NCBI GenBank assembly: GCA_003481775.1
Contig: QULU01000037.1
Coordinates: 2,687 to 46,753, forward strand
DNA from: Clostridiaceae bacterium OM02-2AC
GTDB lineage: Bacteria; Bacillota_I; Bacilli_A; Erysipelotrichales; Erysipelotrichaceae
Direction of reading: 5' to 3'
DNA: 44,067 nucleotides
Positions within the stretch are counted from its first letter, which is position 1. Each line of letters opens with the position of its first letter. This document shows, piece by piece, positions 1-8,210 of this stretch. The translations under genes and the position numbers were made by a program. The notes under the pieces are model-generated. The model searched no databases. It had not been told where the DNA came from and was given only the letters and a program-made list of their open reading frames with translations.

Positions 1-42
1 ACTTTCAACTTTTTTAAGTGTAAAACTTCCGTTCCTTTCCTT

Positions 43-48
43 ATTATA
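43..48 (-). promoter_or_regulatory. possible minus-strand -10 box near the window edge
   Basis: The minus strand reads TATAAT here, with TTGTAA upstream (spacing only 15) and an AAGGAAAGG purine-rich stretch downstream towards the window edge. It may drive a gene that lies outside the window. No gene is visible in positions 1-185. Confidence 0.25.
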
Positions 49-185
49 TGTGATTTACATATTTTACAACTGCACGTCTCTGCTGTCAATGGGCTTTGCT
101 TTTCGACAGGCGGGAATGGAAAAATCTATGAAAATTTTTCATTTTTCACGAAACGAAAAAAACGGTAAAATATACATGAAATCGC

Positions 186-213
186 TTGCAAAAATCATAA
201 AATAAGATACAAT
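186..213 (+). promoter_or_regulatory. promoter of the small ORF / ankyrin / EF-G-like operon
   Basis: TTGCAA (186-191) and TACAAT (208-213) are separated by 16 bases, a good sigma-A-type promoter. It lies just upstream of the first possible coding start at 256. No terminator is seen before the EF-G-like gene, so one transcript could cover the following genes. Confidence 0.55.
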
Positions 214-255
214 ATAACTATACTAGAAGTGATGAAAGAAAGGGGCGTGTGTTTT

Positions 256-360
256 GTGACAGCAAACAGAATCATGAAAAAACCTGACACAGACAGAGCA
301 TTCCCTGACGTACCTGATGAAGATGTACGTAGTTTCTTCGCGGCCTTAGAATGGATGTAA
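256..360 (+). CDS. possible 34-residue peptide
   Basis: This short GTG-started frame encodes a 34-residue charged peptide ending in FFAALEWM and closing with TAA at 358-360. A purine-rich AAAGGGG stretch lies about 10 bases before the GTG, and a good promoter lies 40 bases upstream. An ATG at 274 in the same frame is an alternative start, giving 28 residues. I do not recognise the peptide. It has no signal peptide or membrane segment. Its place between the promoter and the ankyrin gene would suit a small protein or a translated leader. The evidence is only position, a ribosome site and an open frame, so it may be chance. Confidence 0.35.
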   Translation: MTANRIMKKPDTDRAFPDVPDEDVRSFFAALEWM

Positions 361-426
361 AGTGCGATTGCTTTGCGTCCGTTTTTTTATTCAGATGATT
401 CAGTATAAACTAAAGGAGGAATTAAA

Positions 427-1098
427 ATGGATCAGAAATTCAACAAAGCATTCTGGGATGCATGTGCAAACGGTGATTTTGCAACGGTATGTGCGGAAAT
501 CAAGAAGGGTGCTGACATCAACTATCAGAACGGTGATGGAAGAACGGGTCTGATGCGTGCTGCCAAGCGTGATTACAAGGATATCGTACGAGTGCTGCTG
601 GATAATGGTGCAGAGGTAAATCTGGAAGATAATAAAGGAAAGACTGCCATTATGGGGGCAGCGAAAAAAGGAAATAAAACCATCTGCAAGAAGCTGATTG
701 AAGCCGGTGCGGATGTGAATAGGTCAGATGATCGCGGCAGAACAGCGCTGATGCGTGCAGCTTTTCTGGGACATGATCGCTGTGTTGAGGTGCTGCTGGA
801 TGCCGGTGCTGAAATCAATGCGCAGGATGAGGTTGGCAGAAGTGCGCTAATGGAGGCCTGTGTAGCATTTAAAAAGGATGTTATCCGTATGCTGATAGAA
901 CGCAATGCGGATGTGAATCTCTGTGATAACAATGGCTGTACGGCATTGATGCGTGCAGCGTATGGTGGATATGTGGGACTTGTGGAGGATTTGCTGGCAA
1001 ACGGTGCAGATAAGGATCTGATCGACAAGGAAGGTCACAAAGCAATCCACTATGTGCGGGAAGACTGTCTGGCTCAGCTGAAGCCGATTCTGAAGTAG
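427..1098 (+). CDS. ankyrin-repeat protein, 223 aa
   Basis: The protein is almost entirely ankyrin repeats. About six tandem ~33-residue units are visible, with recurring G-x-TALMRAA helices and AGADVN / NGADKD turns from about residue 30 to the end. No signal peptide or membrane segment is seen, so it is probably a cytoplasmic protein-binding scaffold. The start is supported by AAAGGAGG a few bases upstream. The stop TAG overlaps the AGGAGG ribosome site of the EF-G-like gene, so the two are almost certainly co-transcribed and perhaps translationally coupled. The partner of the ankyrin surface cannot be read from the sequence; the adjacent GTPase is a natural guess. Family recognition is secure; the cellular role is unknown. 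Confidence 0.9.
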   Translation: MDQKFNKAFWDACANGDFATVCAEIKKGADINYQNGDGRTGLMRAAKRDYKDIVRVLLDNGAEVNLEDNKGKTAIMGAAKKGNKTICKKLIEAGADVNRSDDRGRTALMRAAFLGHDRCVEVLLDAGAEINAQDEVGRSALMEACVAFKKDVIRMLIERNADVNLCDNNGCTALMRAAYGGYVGLVEDLLANGADKDLIDKEGHKAIHYVREDCLAQLKPILK

Positions 1099-1110
1099 GA
1101 GGTAGCCTGT

Positions 1111-3195
1111 ATGAGAGACTATCTGAGCCATGAGGTACGAAATGTTGTCGTACTGGGACACAGCGGTGTCGGTAAAACCGCAGTTATGGAAAGCATGCTG
1201 TATTTTACCAAAGCGAGTGATCGTTTTGGTGTTACCAGTGAGGGAAGCTCACTGATCGATTATGATCCGGAGGAAATACGACGCGGTATATCCGTGTATG
1301 CATCGCTGGTGCCGATCGAGTGGAAAGACTGCAAAATCAACTTTATCGATACACCGGGCTATGCGGATTTTATTCGCGGTGCGGAAGCGGGAATCGCGGT
1401 TGGAGACAGTGCCCTGATTGTTGTAGATGCTAAGGATGCTGTTCAGCCGGGGACAATCAAGGCATGGGAGGCAGCACAGAAGCGCGCCATTCCGACAATC
1501 TTTTTTGTGAATAAGCTGGATGAAGAAAATGCATCCTTTGATCAGGCATATTCTGTTCTGCGGGAAACCTTCGGTAAGAGCGTTATCCCGTTTGAAGTAC
1601 CAATCATGGAAAATGGAAAGACCATCGGCTCCGTAAACATTCTGCGTGACAAGGCATGGTATTTTGAAGGACCGCTGGCGGATCCAAACAAGGCGCAGCC
1701 GGTTCCGGAGGATATGACGGATATCGTTGCCGAATATAAGAATCAGATTGCAGAGGCCATCGCCATGAGTGATGATGAGCTGATGGAAAAATATTTCAGC
1801 GGAGAAGAATTCAGTGAGGCAGAGCTGACAAGAGGCGTACGTCTGGGTGTACGGAATGGAGAAATTCGTCCGGTATACAGCGGAAGTGCTACGCACAGTG
1901 TCGGAACAGAGCGTTTGATGGATCTGATTGTGAAATACTTCCCGACATATGGAGAAGCAGGCAGTATCATGGTCAGTGATTCCGAAACCAAGGAACCGGT
2001 CATGCTGGAAACAAATGAGAAGGAAACGCTGTGTGCACAGGTTTTCAAGACGGTTGTCGATCCGTTTGTCGGACGTATCTCCTATATCAAGGTGTTGACC
2101 GGCGTCATGAGCAGTGATTCCGTTGTATATAATGCGACCAAGGATCAGGTGGAAAAATTTTCAACCATCTTTATCGTTAAGGGAAAACACCAGACGGCAG
2201 TTGGAAAGCTGTTCACCGGTGACATTGGTGCTGTTGTCAAGCTGCAGGCTACACAGACCAATGATACCCTGTGTGAAAAGGGGAAGCATTATCTGGTAGA
2301 TCCTATCCAATTCTCAGAGCCGATGCTCGGTATGGCTGTCTTCCCGAATTCCAAAAATGACGAGGATAAGATGAGTAGTGCCCTTGCACGAATGGTTGAA
2401 GAGGATCCTACGCTGCGTTTGGAAAACAACAAGGAAACCAAGCAGACGATTCTATATGGAATCGGTGATCAGCATATTGATGTTGTATTGAATAAGCTGA
2501 AGAACAAGTATAAAGTAGAGGTACGTCTGGAGACACCGAAGGTACCATATCACGAGACGATTCGGAAAACGGCGGTAGGTGAAGGTAGACATAAAAAACA
2601 GTCCGGTGGTCATGGACAGTTCGGTCATGTATTCGTGGAGTTTGCACCGAATCCGGATGAAGAAGAAATGGTATTTGAGGAAAAGGTGTTCGGAGGCGCA
2701 GTGCCGCGTCAGTATTTCCCGGCAGTGGAAACAGGACTTCGTGAATGTATGCAGCATGGTTTATTGGCAGGCTACAAGGTAGTCAATATCAAGGCAACCC
2801 TGCTGGATGGAAAATATCATGATGTCGATTCCAGTGAGATGGCATTTAAGCTGGCTGCCCGTCTTTCCTACAAGGCAGGTATTCCGGAAGCGAAGCCGAT
2901 TCTGCTGGAACCGATCGTAAATGTTACCGTTAAGGTGCCGGATGAATTCACCGGAACGATTATCGGGGATTTCAATAAGCGCCGTGGAGCAATCATGGGC
3001 ATGGATATGGTTGACGGCTATCAGGAAATCACAGCACAGGTACCGCTGGCTGAGGTTCAGAAATATCCAATCGAGCTTCGTGCAATGACACAGGGACGTG
3101 GAGTATATACACAGAGCTTTGATCGTTATGAGCCGGTACCATCCAATATTGCGGACGGCATCATTGCCCAGCATAAAAAGGAAGCGGAAGAATAA
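1111..3195 (+). CDS. elongation factor G-like translational GTPase, 694 aa
   Basis: The protein has full EF-G length and layout: GTPase domain, domain II, then domains III-V with a conserved C-terminal region (TGTIIGDFNKRRG). The G1 loop is GHSGVGKT (residues 16-23), G3 is DTPG (80-83) and G4 is NKLD (134-137). The switch I motif reads RRGIS, with Ser61 where canonical EF-G has threonine in RGIT, and the G1 loop lacks the usual AHIDAGKTT form. This marks it as a divergent EF-G paralogue (the FusA2 / EF-G-like group) rather than the main translocase, which normally sits with rpsL/rpsG. A ribosome-related role (recycling, stress or protection) is inference. It follows the ankyrin gene by 12 bases and probably shares its transcript. 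Confidence 0.88.
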   Translation: MRDYLSHEVRNVVVLGHSGVGKTAVMESMLYFTKASDRFGVTSEGSSLIDYDPEEIRRGISVYASLVPIEWKDCKINFIDTPGYADFIRGAEAGIAVGDSALIVVDAKDAVQPGTIKAWEAAQKRAIPTIFFVNKLDEENASFDQAYSVLRETFGKSVIPFEVPIMENGKTIGSVNILRDKAWYFEGPLADPNKAQPVPEDMTDIVAEYKNQIAEAIAMSDDELMEKYFSGEEFSEAELTRGVRLGVRNGEIRPVYSGSATHSVGTERLMDLIVKYFPTYGEAGSIMVSDSETKEPVMLETNEKETLCAQVFKTVVDPFVGRISYIKVLTGVMSSDSVVYNATKDQVEKFSTIFIVKGKHQTAVGKLFTGDIGAVVKLQATQTNDTLCEKGKHYLVDPIQFSEPMLGMAVFPNSKNDEDKMSSALARMVEEDPTLRLENNKETKQTILYGIGDQHIDVVLNKLKNKYKVEVRLETPKVPYHETIRKTAVGEGRHKKQSGGHGQFGHVFVEFAPNPDEEEMVFEEKVFGGAVPRQYFPAVETGLRECMQHGLLAGYKVVNIKATLLDGKYHDVDSSEMAFKLAARLSYKAGIPEAKPILLEPIVNVTVKVPDEFTGTIIGDFNKRRGAIMGMDMVDGYQEITAQVPLAEVQKYPIELRAMTQGRGVYTQSFDRYEPVPSNIADGIIAQHKKEAEE

Positions 3196-3201
3196 ACAGA
3201 G

Positions 3202-3228
3202 ACGGGGATCTGCATGGCAGATTCCCGT
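3202..3228 (+). terminator. hairpin after the EF-G-like gene
   Basis: Twelve-base arms at 3202-3213 and 3217-3228 pair with a single G-U wobble around a 3-base loop. Only a weak T stretch (GTTCTTT) follows, so it may terminate partially and allow some read-through into nagA. Confidence 0.5.
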
Positions 3229-3256
3229 GTTCTTTATGAAAGAAGGTAAAGCATAA

Positions 3257-4381
3257 ATGAAGACAATGATAAGAAATGCCCGGGTGCTTGTGCATGCACA
3301 GCGGTGTGTGAAGGAGGAAGCCGTTCTGATCGAAGATGGCACGATTTTGGATATCGCTTCGGAATGTGAGCTTCCGCATGCCGAGCAGGTTATCGATGCA
3401 GAGGGATTGTATCTGGCACCGGGGCTGCTGGATACACATACGCATGGAATCGGCGGCTTCGATTTTAATACGTGTCCTGCACAGGCAATGGAGGAAATCA
3501 TCGCTTTGGAGCATGCGGAGGGAGTTACCGGATTTCTGGCCAGTCTGGTTGTGGAGAATCATGCAACAACGATGGAACGGCTGCGGCTGCTGGATCCATT
3601 GGTAAAGGATTCCTTTCTCGGTATTCATCTGGAGGGGCCGTATCTGAATCCGAAACAGAAGGCTGTTATGAAGGAAGAATTCCTGCGATTGCCGGATTGT
3701 GAAGAATTCCGACAGTTTCTGAGTGCCTCTGGACATATTTCCTCAATGACAATCGCACCGGAGCTGCCTGATGCGCAAAGAATGATCAAGGAGGGGACAA
3801 GGCAGGGCATTGTCATGAATATCGGGCACAGTATGGCGAATGCACAGCAGGTGAAACAGGCCCAAAGTAATGGTGCTAAGGGCATTACGCATCTGTATAA
3901 TGCGATGAGTCAGCATGAGCACCGTAATCCTGGTGTGGTGACAGGTGCATTGCTTTCCAATTTGATGTGCGAGCTGATTGTGGATGGGTTTCATGTACAT
4001 CCGGATGTCGTAGAGGCAACCTATCATGCGCTTGGGGATGATCGTATCATACTCATCAGTGATGCCAATCCATATAAGGCGGTAGCGGATGGAGAATATC
4101 CGTTTAGCGGCAAGAACATTGTCATTCAGGATGGAAAAGCTACGGTAAAAGAAACCGGTCGAATTGCTGGAAGCACGCTGGCAATGAATACTGCCCTGCG
4201 CAATATTTGCAGATATACCGGTTGCAGTGTGGAAAGTGCGGTGCGTATGGCGGCATACAATCCTGCAAAGCTGTATGGCTGGAAAAAAGGATCCATCGAG
4301 CCTGGCTATGATGCGGATTTGATATTGCTGGATGATGCATTTCAAATACACAGGGTCTGGCAAAGGACATATTTTATGTAG
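3257..4381 (+). CDS. nagA: N-acetylglucosamine-6-phosphate deacetylase
   Basis: This enzyme removes the acetyl group from N-acetylglucosamine 6-phosphate to give glucosamine 6-phosphate, linking amino-sugar uptake to glycolysis and wall synthesis. The 374-residue length is normal. Visible family features are the metal-site HTH (61-63) in PGLLDTHTHG, the HLEGPY motif, GHSMAN, THLYNAM, the substrate loop NPGVVTGAL and the catalytic Asp in ISDAN. The start follows a GAAAGAAGG site. No nagB is adjacent in this window. It converges with the amino-sugar kinase gene, and both are followed by one bidirectional terminator, suggesting a small amino-sugar neighbourhood. Confidence is high from the motif set. 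Confidence 0.93.
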   Translation: MKTMIRNARVLVHAQRCVKEEAVLIEDGTILDIASECELPHAEQVIDAEGLYLAPGLLDTHTHGIGGFDFNTCPAQAMEEIIALEHAEGVTGFLASLVVENHATTMERLRLLDPLVKDSFLGIHLEGPYLNPKQKAVMKEEFLRLPDCEEFRQFLSASGHISSMTIAPELPDAQRMIKEGTRQGIVMNIGHSMANAQQVKQAQSNGAKGITHLYNAMSQHEHRNPGVVTGALLSNLMCELIVDGFHVHPDVVEATYHALGDDRIILISDANPYKAVADGEYPFSGKNIVIQDGKATVKETGRIAGSTLAMNTALRNICRYTGCSVESAVRMAAYNPAKLYGWKKGSIEPGYDADLILLDDAFQIHRVWQRTYFM

Positions 4382-4544
4382 AAAAAAGCAGGAGAATTTA
4401 TTTCTTCATCAGCAAAACAGCTTATTTGAGCATATATGCAGACTGCACACTTTCTTAGGATAATGCGTTTTTTATGAATGGTGGCTGCAGGTATACGTCT
4501 ATTTCCAATAAGTGACACATGAGTATCTTCTATGATAACTGAAC

Positions 4545-4588
4545 AAAAACGCTGATACCGGACTTTAACAGGGGAGGTATCAGCGTTT
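4545..4588. terminator. bidirectional terminator between nagA and the kinase gene
   Basis: Perfect 10-base arms CGCTGATACC (4550-4559) and GGTATCAGCG (4576-4585) enclose a 16-base loop, flanked by A/T. Read on the minus strand the hairpin ends in TTTTTG, a good tail for the kinase operon; on the plus strand it ends in TTTCT, serving nagA. Positions 4382-4678 hold nothing else I can support. Confidence 0.8.
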
Positions 4589-4678
4589 CTGTATGTGAAT
4601 ATCGCAGCTTGTATACATGTATTGAAGCATAAGGCTTCCAATGTACGTTCTTTTATACGAAGAAACGATGCAAAACAG

Positions 4679-5647
4679 CTATAAGGTGCGTAAATTTTGA
4701 ATGATTTTCTCATCAATCAAGTGGTTGTCATGCTGCATTGCGAGTATGATACTGCCTGCATCGGGAGAAAGGATGGGCGCAGTCAGTGTTAATGACGGTT
4801 CTATGGACAAATATTCCTTTAACGGCTCCAGAATATAGCTTCCGCTTTTGAAGACACCGCCGCTATAGGAAACAGGGATGCTTTTGGAAGTGAAGGGCAG
4901 CTGTCGGTAAATTGCCAGATAAATATCAGCAAGCTCTCTTGCGGCTTCCTGAAAAATTTTCATTGCGACAGGATCATTTTGCTTTGCAAGTGTATACACC
5001 GTCTGTGACATCGCGGCAACTCTGGTTCTGTCAAAGTTCCAATTCACAACACAAGTAGTAAGGATATCACTGTCCTCTTGTAGATGATATTGCGTTTTCA
5101 CAGCTTCATATAATGCAGTTTTTGGTTCTCTGCCATCGCTTTGTTTAGTGAAATGCTGAATCAGCCGACAGGCAATCCAGTAGGCACTGCCTTCATCACC
5201 GCCGAAGATATGGTGCCATCCTGCGCTTCTGCACAGCTGCCCCTGTTCATTTTTTCCAAGTCCTATGGAACCGGTACCTGCGATTACATTGATTCCTGCA
5301 GCTCCAGCCAGGGATCCTGCCAGCGCGTTTTCCATATCGTTGCCTAGCATATGCGGTATTTGTGGATAAGCTTTTTTGACAGCCTTTTCAATGGCGGGGC
5401 TGTCCTTTTCTATATCCCGATATCCTGCACAGGCGATAAACGCAGCGGCGATTTGTTCCACCTTAATCGTACTGCTGCTCAGGCAGTCACACAGGCCGTC
5501 CTGCATAACTTTGGTGACACCATCCAATCCACATTGCAGATAATGACAGGTGGGCTGTATGCTTTGCGCCTGTACTCTGCCAAATGCATCACAGATGATG
5601 AATTTTGTCTTGGTTCCTCCCCCGTCTATTCCCAGATAATAGTTCAT
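4679..5647 (-). CDS. BadF/BadG/BcrA-type kinase, probable N-acetylglucosamine kinase
   Basis: A 322-residue sugar kinase of the ASKHA fold. The N-terminal phosphate-1 loop is DGGGTKT (8-14). A second loop appears as AGTGSIG, followed by AGWHHIFGGDEGSAYWI, the signature of eukaryote-like N-acetylglucosamine kinases within the BadF/BadG/BcrA/BcrD family. It most likely phosphorylates N-acetylglucosamine or a related amino sugar, whose product NagA could then deacetylate. Its ATG overlaps the stop of the LacI-family gene (ATGA at 5644-5647), so the pair is translationally coupled. Substrate identity is inferred from family resemblance and the nearby nagA; another hexosamine is possible. Confidence 0.82.
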   Translation of the reverse strand: MNYYLGIDGGGTKTKFIICDAFGRVQAQSIQPTCHYLQCGLDGVTKVMQDGLCDCLSSSTIKVEQIAAAFIACAGYRDIEKDSPAIEKAVKKAYPQIPHMLGNDMENALAGSLAGAAGINVIAGTGSIGLGKNEQGQLCRSAGWHHIFGGDEGSAYWIACRLIQHFTKQSDGREPKTALYEAVKTQYHLQEDSDILTTCVVNWNFDRTRVAAMSQTVYTLAKQNDPVAMKIFQEAARELADIYLAIYRQLPFTSKSIPVSYSGGVFKSGSYILEPLKEYLSIEPSLTLTAPILSPDAGSIILAMQHDNHLIDEKIIQNLRTL

Positions 5648-6654
5648 TCTTTCATATCCTTTCGTGCTGTAGAGTTTCGTTCGATGAATTTTGTTGGTAA
5701 CAGGATATTGAGTATCGTCTCATCATGCTCGTGAATCAGCTGATACAGCCGCTGAACCGAACGTTTTCCGATTTCGTGTGTTGGTACATCCACTGTGGAT
5801 AACGGTGGAATCATATGTGCAGTGGTGGAAAGATTGTTGAAACCGATGATGGAAATATCTCTTGGACAGCGAATATCCATTTCATACAGCTTTCCAAGGA
5901 TGACGGATGCGAGTGTATCGCTTCCCGCAAAAATAGCGTCTGGGCGATTCACCTGCAGCATCAGCTGTTCGGTTTCCTGCACACATTTTTCAATATCCCA
6001 ATCGCAATCAATTACGATTGAGGGATCATAGGGAATTCCTGCTTTACGCAGAGATTCACGATATGCGATCATCCGCTTGCTATCTAAAAAGCTGGTATTT
6101 GGCGCTCCGCCACCGATATAGGCAATTCTGCGACATCCGCAGGCTAGAAAATGATCCATCACCTGGAAGGTTGCCTCAATATGATCAAATCCGACGTTGT
6201 TATAGTCGCAGCAATATGGATCGATTCCTACGATGTAAGGAATGGATGTTGTTAAAGCTGCGAAGGTATCCTTTGGCAAATCCTCCATTAAAAGCAGTCC
6301 ATCCAGATTCTGTCTGCACATTTCCGATAAAATAGCGGGATCTTTTAATTCATTGTAATTTTTTATGGAAGAAATTGCCATCCCATATTTCGTGCTTTCC
6401 TCCTCCGCGGATGCTAAAATAGAATTGAAAAAGGGATCACCGTATTTCTCTGAAGTAACTGCCATGATACAGCCGATATTGTATTTACTGGTCTTGGCTT
6501 TGCTTTTGAAGGTGTAGTTCAGTTCACGGACAGCATCTTCAATTTTTTTTCGTGTAGCCTCTGTCGCTTTGAAGGATTCATCGTTGGATAGGATACGGGA
6601 TGCAGTGGCAAGGGATACACCAGCCAACTTAGCGACATCGCGAAGTGTTGACAT
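5644..6654 (-). CDS. LacI-family transcriptional repressor
   Basis: A 336-residue regulator. The N-terminal helix-turn-helix is classic LacI (TLRDVAKLAGVSLATASRIL), followed by a periplasmic-binding-protein-like effector domain with the typical DGLLLM, GIDP and IIGFNN segments. I chose the ATG at 6654 because AGAGGAG precedes it; an ATG ten codons earlier lies inside the operator just after the -10 box and is unlikely. It should bind the 13-bp palindromes found in its own leader and ahead of the divergent GH4 operon, repressing both until a sugar ligand appears. It is cotranscribed with the downstream kinase gene by ATGA overlap. The ligand is not readable from sequence. Confidence 0.9.
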   Translation of the reverse strand: MSTLRDVAKLAGVSLATASRILSNDESFKATEATRKKIEDAVRELNYTFKSKAKTSKYNIGCIMAVTSEKYGDPFFNSILASAEEESTKYGMAISSIKNYNELKDPAILSEMCRQNLDGLLLMEDLPKDTFAALTTSIPYIVGIDPYCCDYNNVGFDHIEATFQVMDHFLACGCRRIAYIGGGAPNTSFLDSKRMIAYRESLRKAGIPYDPSIVIDCDWDIEKCVQETEQLMLQVNRPDAIFAGSDTLASVILGKLYEMDIRCPRDISIIGFNNLSTTAHMIPPLSTVDVPTHEIGKRSVQRLYQLIHEHDETILNILLPTKFIERNSTARKDMKE

Positions 6655-6670
6655 ATAACCATCTCCTCTC

Positions 6671-6683
6671 TGTTTACTAAACA
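6671..6683. promoter_or_regulatory. LacI-family operator O1 (autoregulatory)
   Basis: TGTTTACTAAACA is a perfect palindrome about one central base, abutting the -10 box of the lacI-like gene. An identical copy (read on the other strand) lies at 6801-6813 ahead of the GH4 operon. Repetition either side of a LacI-divergent promoter region is strong evidence for its being that regulator's site. Confidence 0.8.
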
Positions 6684-6712
6684 TTATAGAACAAATTTAG
6701 AAAAAAAGCAAA
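6683..6712 (-). promoter_or_regulatory. promoter of the lacI-like / kinase operon
   Basis: On the minus strand TATAAT (6688-6683) is preceded at 18 bases by TTTGCT (6712-6707). Operator O1 starts at the last base of the -10 box, so a bound repressor would block initiation. Confidence 0.6.
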
Positions 6713-6733
6713 CAATTTAGTAAAAATATAACC

Positions 6734-6747
6734 TGTAAGCCTTTACA
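6734..6747 (+). promoter_or_regulatory. cre-like catabolite-repression site
   Basis: TGTAAGCCTTTACA matches the CcpA cre consensus TGWAARCGNTWNCA at all but one fixed position (C for G in the centre) and is nearly palindromic. It covers the -35 box of the GH4 operon promoter, where CcpA binding would repress. Confidence 0.5.
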
Positions 6748-6770
6748 AATAGAAAATGTTGCGGTATACT
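6742..6770 (+). promoter_or_regulatory. promoter of the GH4 / sugar ABC operon
   Basis: TTTACA (6742-6747) and TATACT (6765-6770) are spaced by 17 bases. The predicted start near 6777 is followed by a half operator ACTAAACA (6784-6791) and the full operator at 6801-6813. Confidence 0.72.
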
Positions 6771-6800
6771 GGGGTTGTGATCAACTAAACAATAAACAAA

Positions 6801-6813
6801 TGTTTAGTAAACA
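6801..6813. promoter_or_regulatory. LacI-family operator O2
   Basis: TGTTTAGTAAACA is the same 13-bp palindrome as O1 read from the other strand, placed in the 5' leader of the GH4 operon. O1 and O2 are 130 bp apart centre to centre, so repression by looping between them is possible. A half site at 6784-6791 may add affinity. Confidence 0.8.
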
Positions 6814-6830
6814 AAGAAAGGAAACTGATT

Positions 6831-8165
6831 ATGAAAAGGAAATTTGCATTTATTGGAGCCGGTTCTCTTGACTTTACCAGAGGACTGGTAAGGGATATCC
6901 TGACATTTGATGCTTTCAGAGACTGTGAAATCATGCTGATGGATATCAACGAAACACGTCTGAAATATGCCAAGGATGGTGTTATGCGCATTGTGGAGGC
7001 AGGAAGGTATCCTGCAGTCGTTCATGCGACAACTGATCGCAAAGAGGCTTTAAAGGATGCTGACGGTGTATTAATTACTATTTTGCAGGGAGGTGTTGAA
7101 GTCTGGCGGCATGATATCGAAATTCCAAAGAAATATGGAGTCGATATCTGTGTTGGAGATACACGCGGGCCATCTGGCATCTTTCGGTTTTTGCGTACGG
7201 CACCGGTTCTGCTGGATATCATTCATGATGTGGAGGTGCTTTGTCCGAATGCCATTGTATTGAATTATACAAACCCTATGGCAATGCTGGTCAGCTATCT
7301 GCAAACGCAGACAGATGTTAATGTCACTGGCTTGTGCCACAGTGTACAGGGAACAGCAGAAATGCTGGCAAACTGGATTGGAGCCGATCCAAAGGAGATT
7401 TCCTATACCTGTGCCGGTATCAATCATCAGGCCTTCTATCTAAATTACGAATGGAAGGGGAAAGATGCCTATCCGCTGATTCAGAATGCTATTCAGCGAG
7501 AAGAGGTTGCCAATGAGGAAATGGTTCGAATCGAAATGTACCGGCATCTGGGGTATTTTCCAACCGAATCCAGTGGGCACAATTCCGAATATAATCCTTG
7601 GTTCCGCAAACGCAAGGATCTGATTGAAACCTACTGTATGCATGGAACCGGATGGAATCCGGGAGCATATGCCTATATTTTGGATGAATATCTGGAACGT
7701 GAGGATACCTGGGAACAGGAGTACCGTGATTGGGTGAATCAAGGAGACATTGATTTGAAACGGGGAGAGGAATATGCATCCAATATCTTCAATGCCATCT
7801 TCGGAGATCATACACCGTATTTCTTCAACGGCAATTTGCGAAACAAAGGCTATATTCGAAACGTTATGGAAAATGCCTGTGTGGAGGTTCCGGTTGTTGC
7901 GACCAGCAAGGGGATTCATTCCATTCAGCAGATTACGCTGCCGGATCATCTGGCTCTGATGGTGGATCATTCTGCTCGCATCGAGGAGCTTGCTGTACAA
8001 GGAGCGCTAAACGGCGATCCACAGCTGATCTTTGAGGCGATACTCTTTGATCCATTGACGGCAAGTGTACTGAGTATGCAGGAAATTCACGATATGGTAC
8101 AGGAAATGCTGCATAAAAACAAAGACTATCTGACGTATTTCAAAACACTGGATTTAAAGGATTAA
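6831..8165 (+). CDS. family 4 glycoside hydrolase (MelA/alpha-galactosidase-like)
   Basis: A 444-residue NAD- and metal-dependent glycosidase. The N-terminal Rossmann loop is FIGAGSLDF. Further GH4 marks are DTRGPSGIF, NYTNPMAM, the metal-site cysteine in GLCHSVQGTAE and the histidine in CAGINHQAFYL. The CHSVQGTAE and AGINH segments resemble MelA-type alpha-galactosidases more than the 6-phospho-glycosidase members, which suits import by an ABC transporter as an unphosphorylated glycoside. GH4 enzymes cleave by transient oxidation at C3. It is the first gene of the operon, under LacI-type and CcpA-like control. Exact sugar and linkage are uncertain, and GH4 also holds glucuronidases and glucosidases. 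Confidence 0.88.
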   Translation: MKRKFAFIGAGSLDFTRGLVRDILTFDAFRDCEIMLMDINETRLKYAKDGVMRIVEAGRYPAVVHATTDRKEALKDADGVLITILQGGVEVWRHDIEIPKKYGVDICVGDTRGPSGIFRFLRTAPVLLDIIHDVEVLCPNAIVLNYTNPMAMLVSYLQTQTDVNVTGLCHSVQGTAEMLANWIGADPKEISYTCAGINHQAFYLNYEWKGKDAYPLIQNAIQREEVANEEMVRIEMYRHLGYFPTESSGHNSEYNPWFRKRKDLIETYCMHGTGWNPGAYAYILDEYLEREDTWEQEYRDWVNQGDIDLKRGEEYASNIFNAIFGDHTPYFFNGNLRNKGYIRNVMENACVEVPVVATSKGIHSIQQITLPDHLALMVDHSARIEELAVQGALNGDPQLIFEAILFDPLTASVLSMQEIHDMVQEMLHKNKDYLTYFKTLDLKD

Positions 8166-8210
8166 GACGGGAGTAAATCAAAACATTAAAGCAAAGCGAG
8201 GAGAAAATCG

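Noticed and set aside
573..1028. A 151-residue minus-strand open frame opposite the ankyrin gene.
   Set aside because: It is a mirror of the repetitive ankyrin coding sequence with a Ser/Ala/Phe-rich composition typical of antisense frames, and it has no ribosome site.
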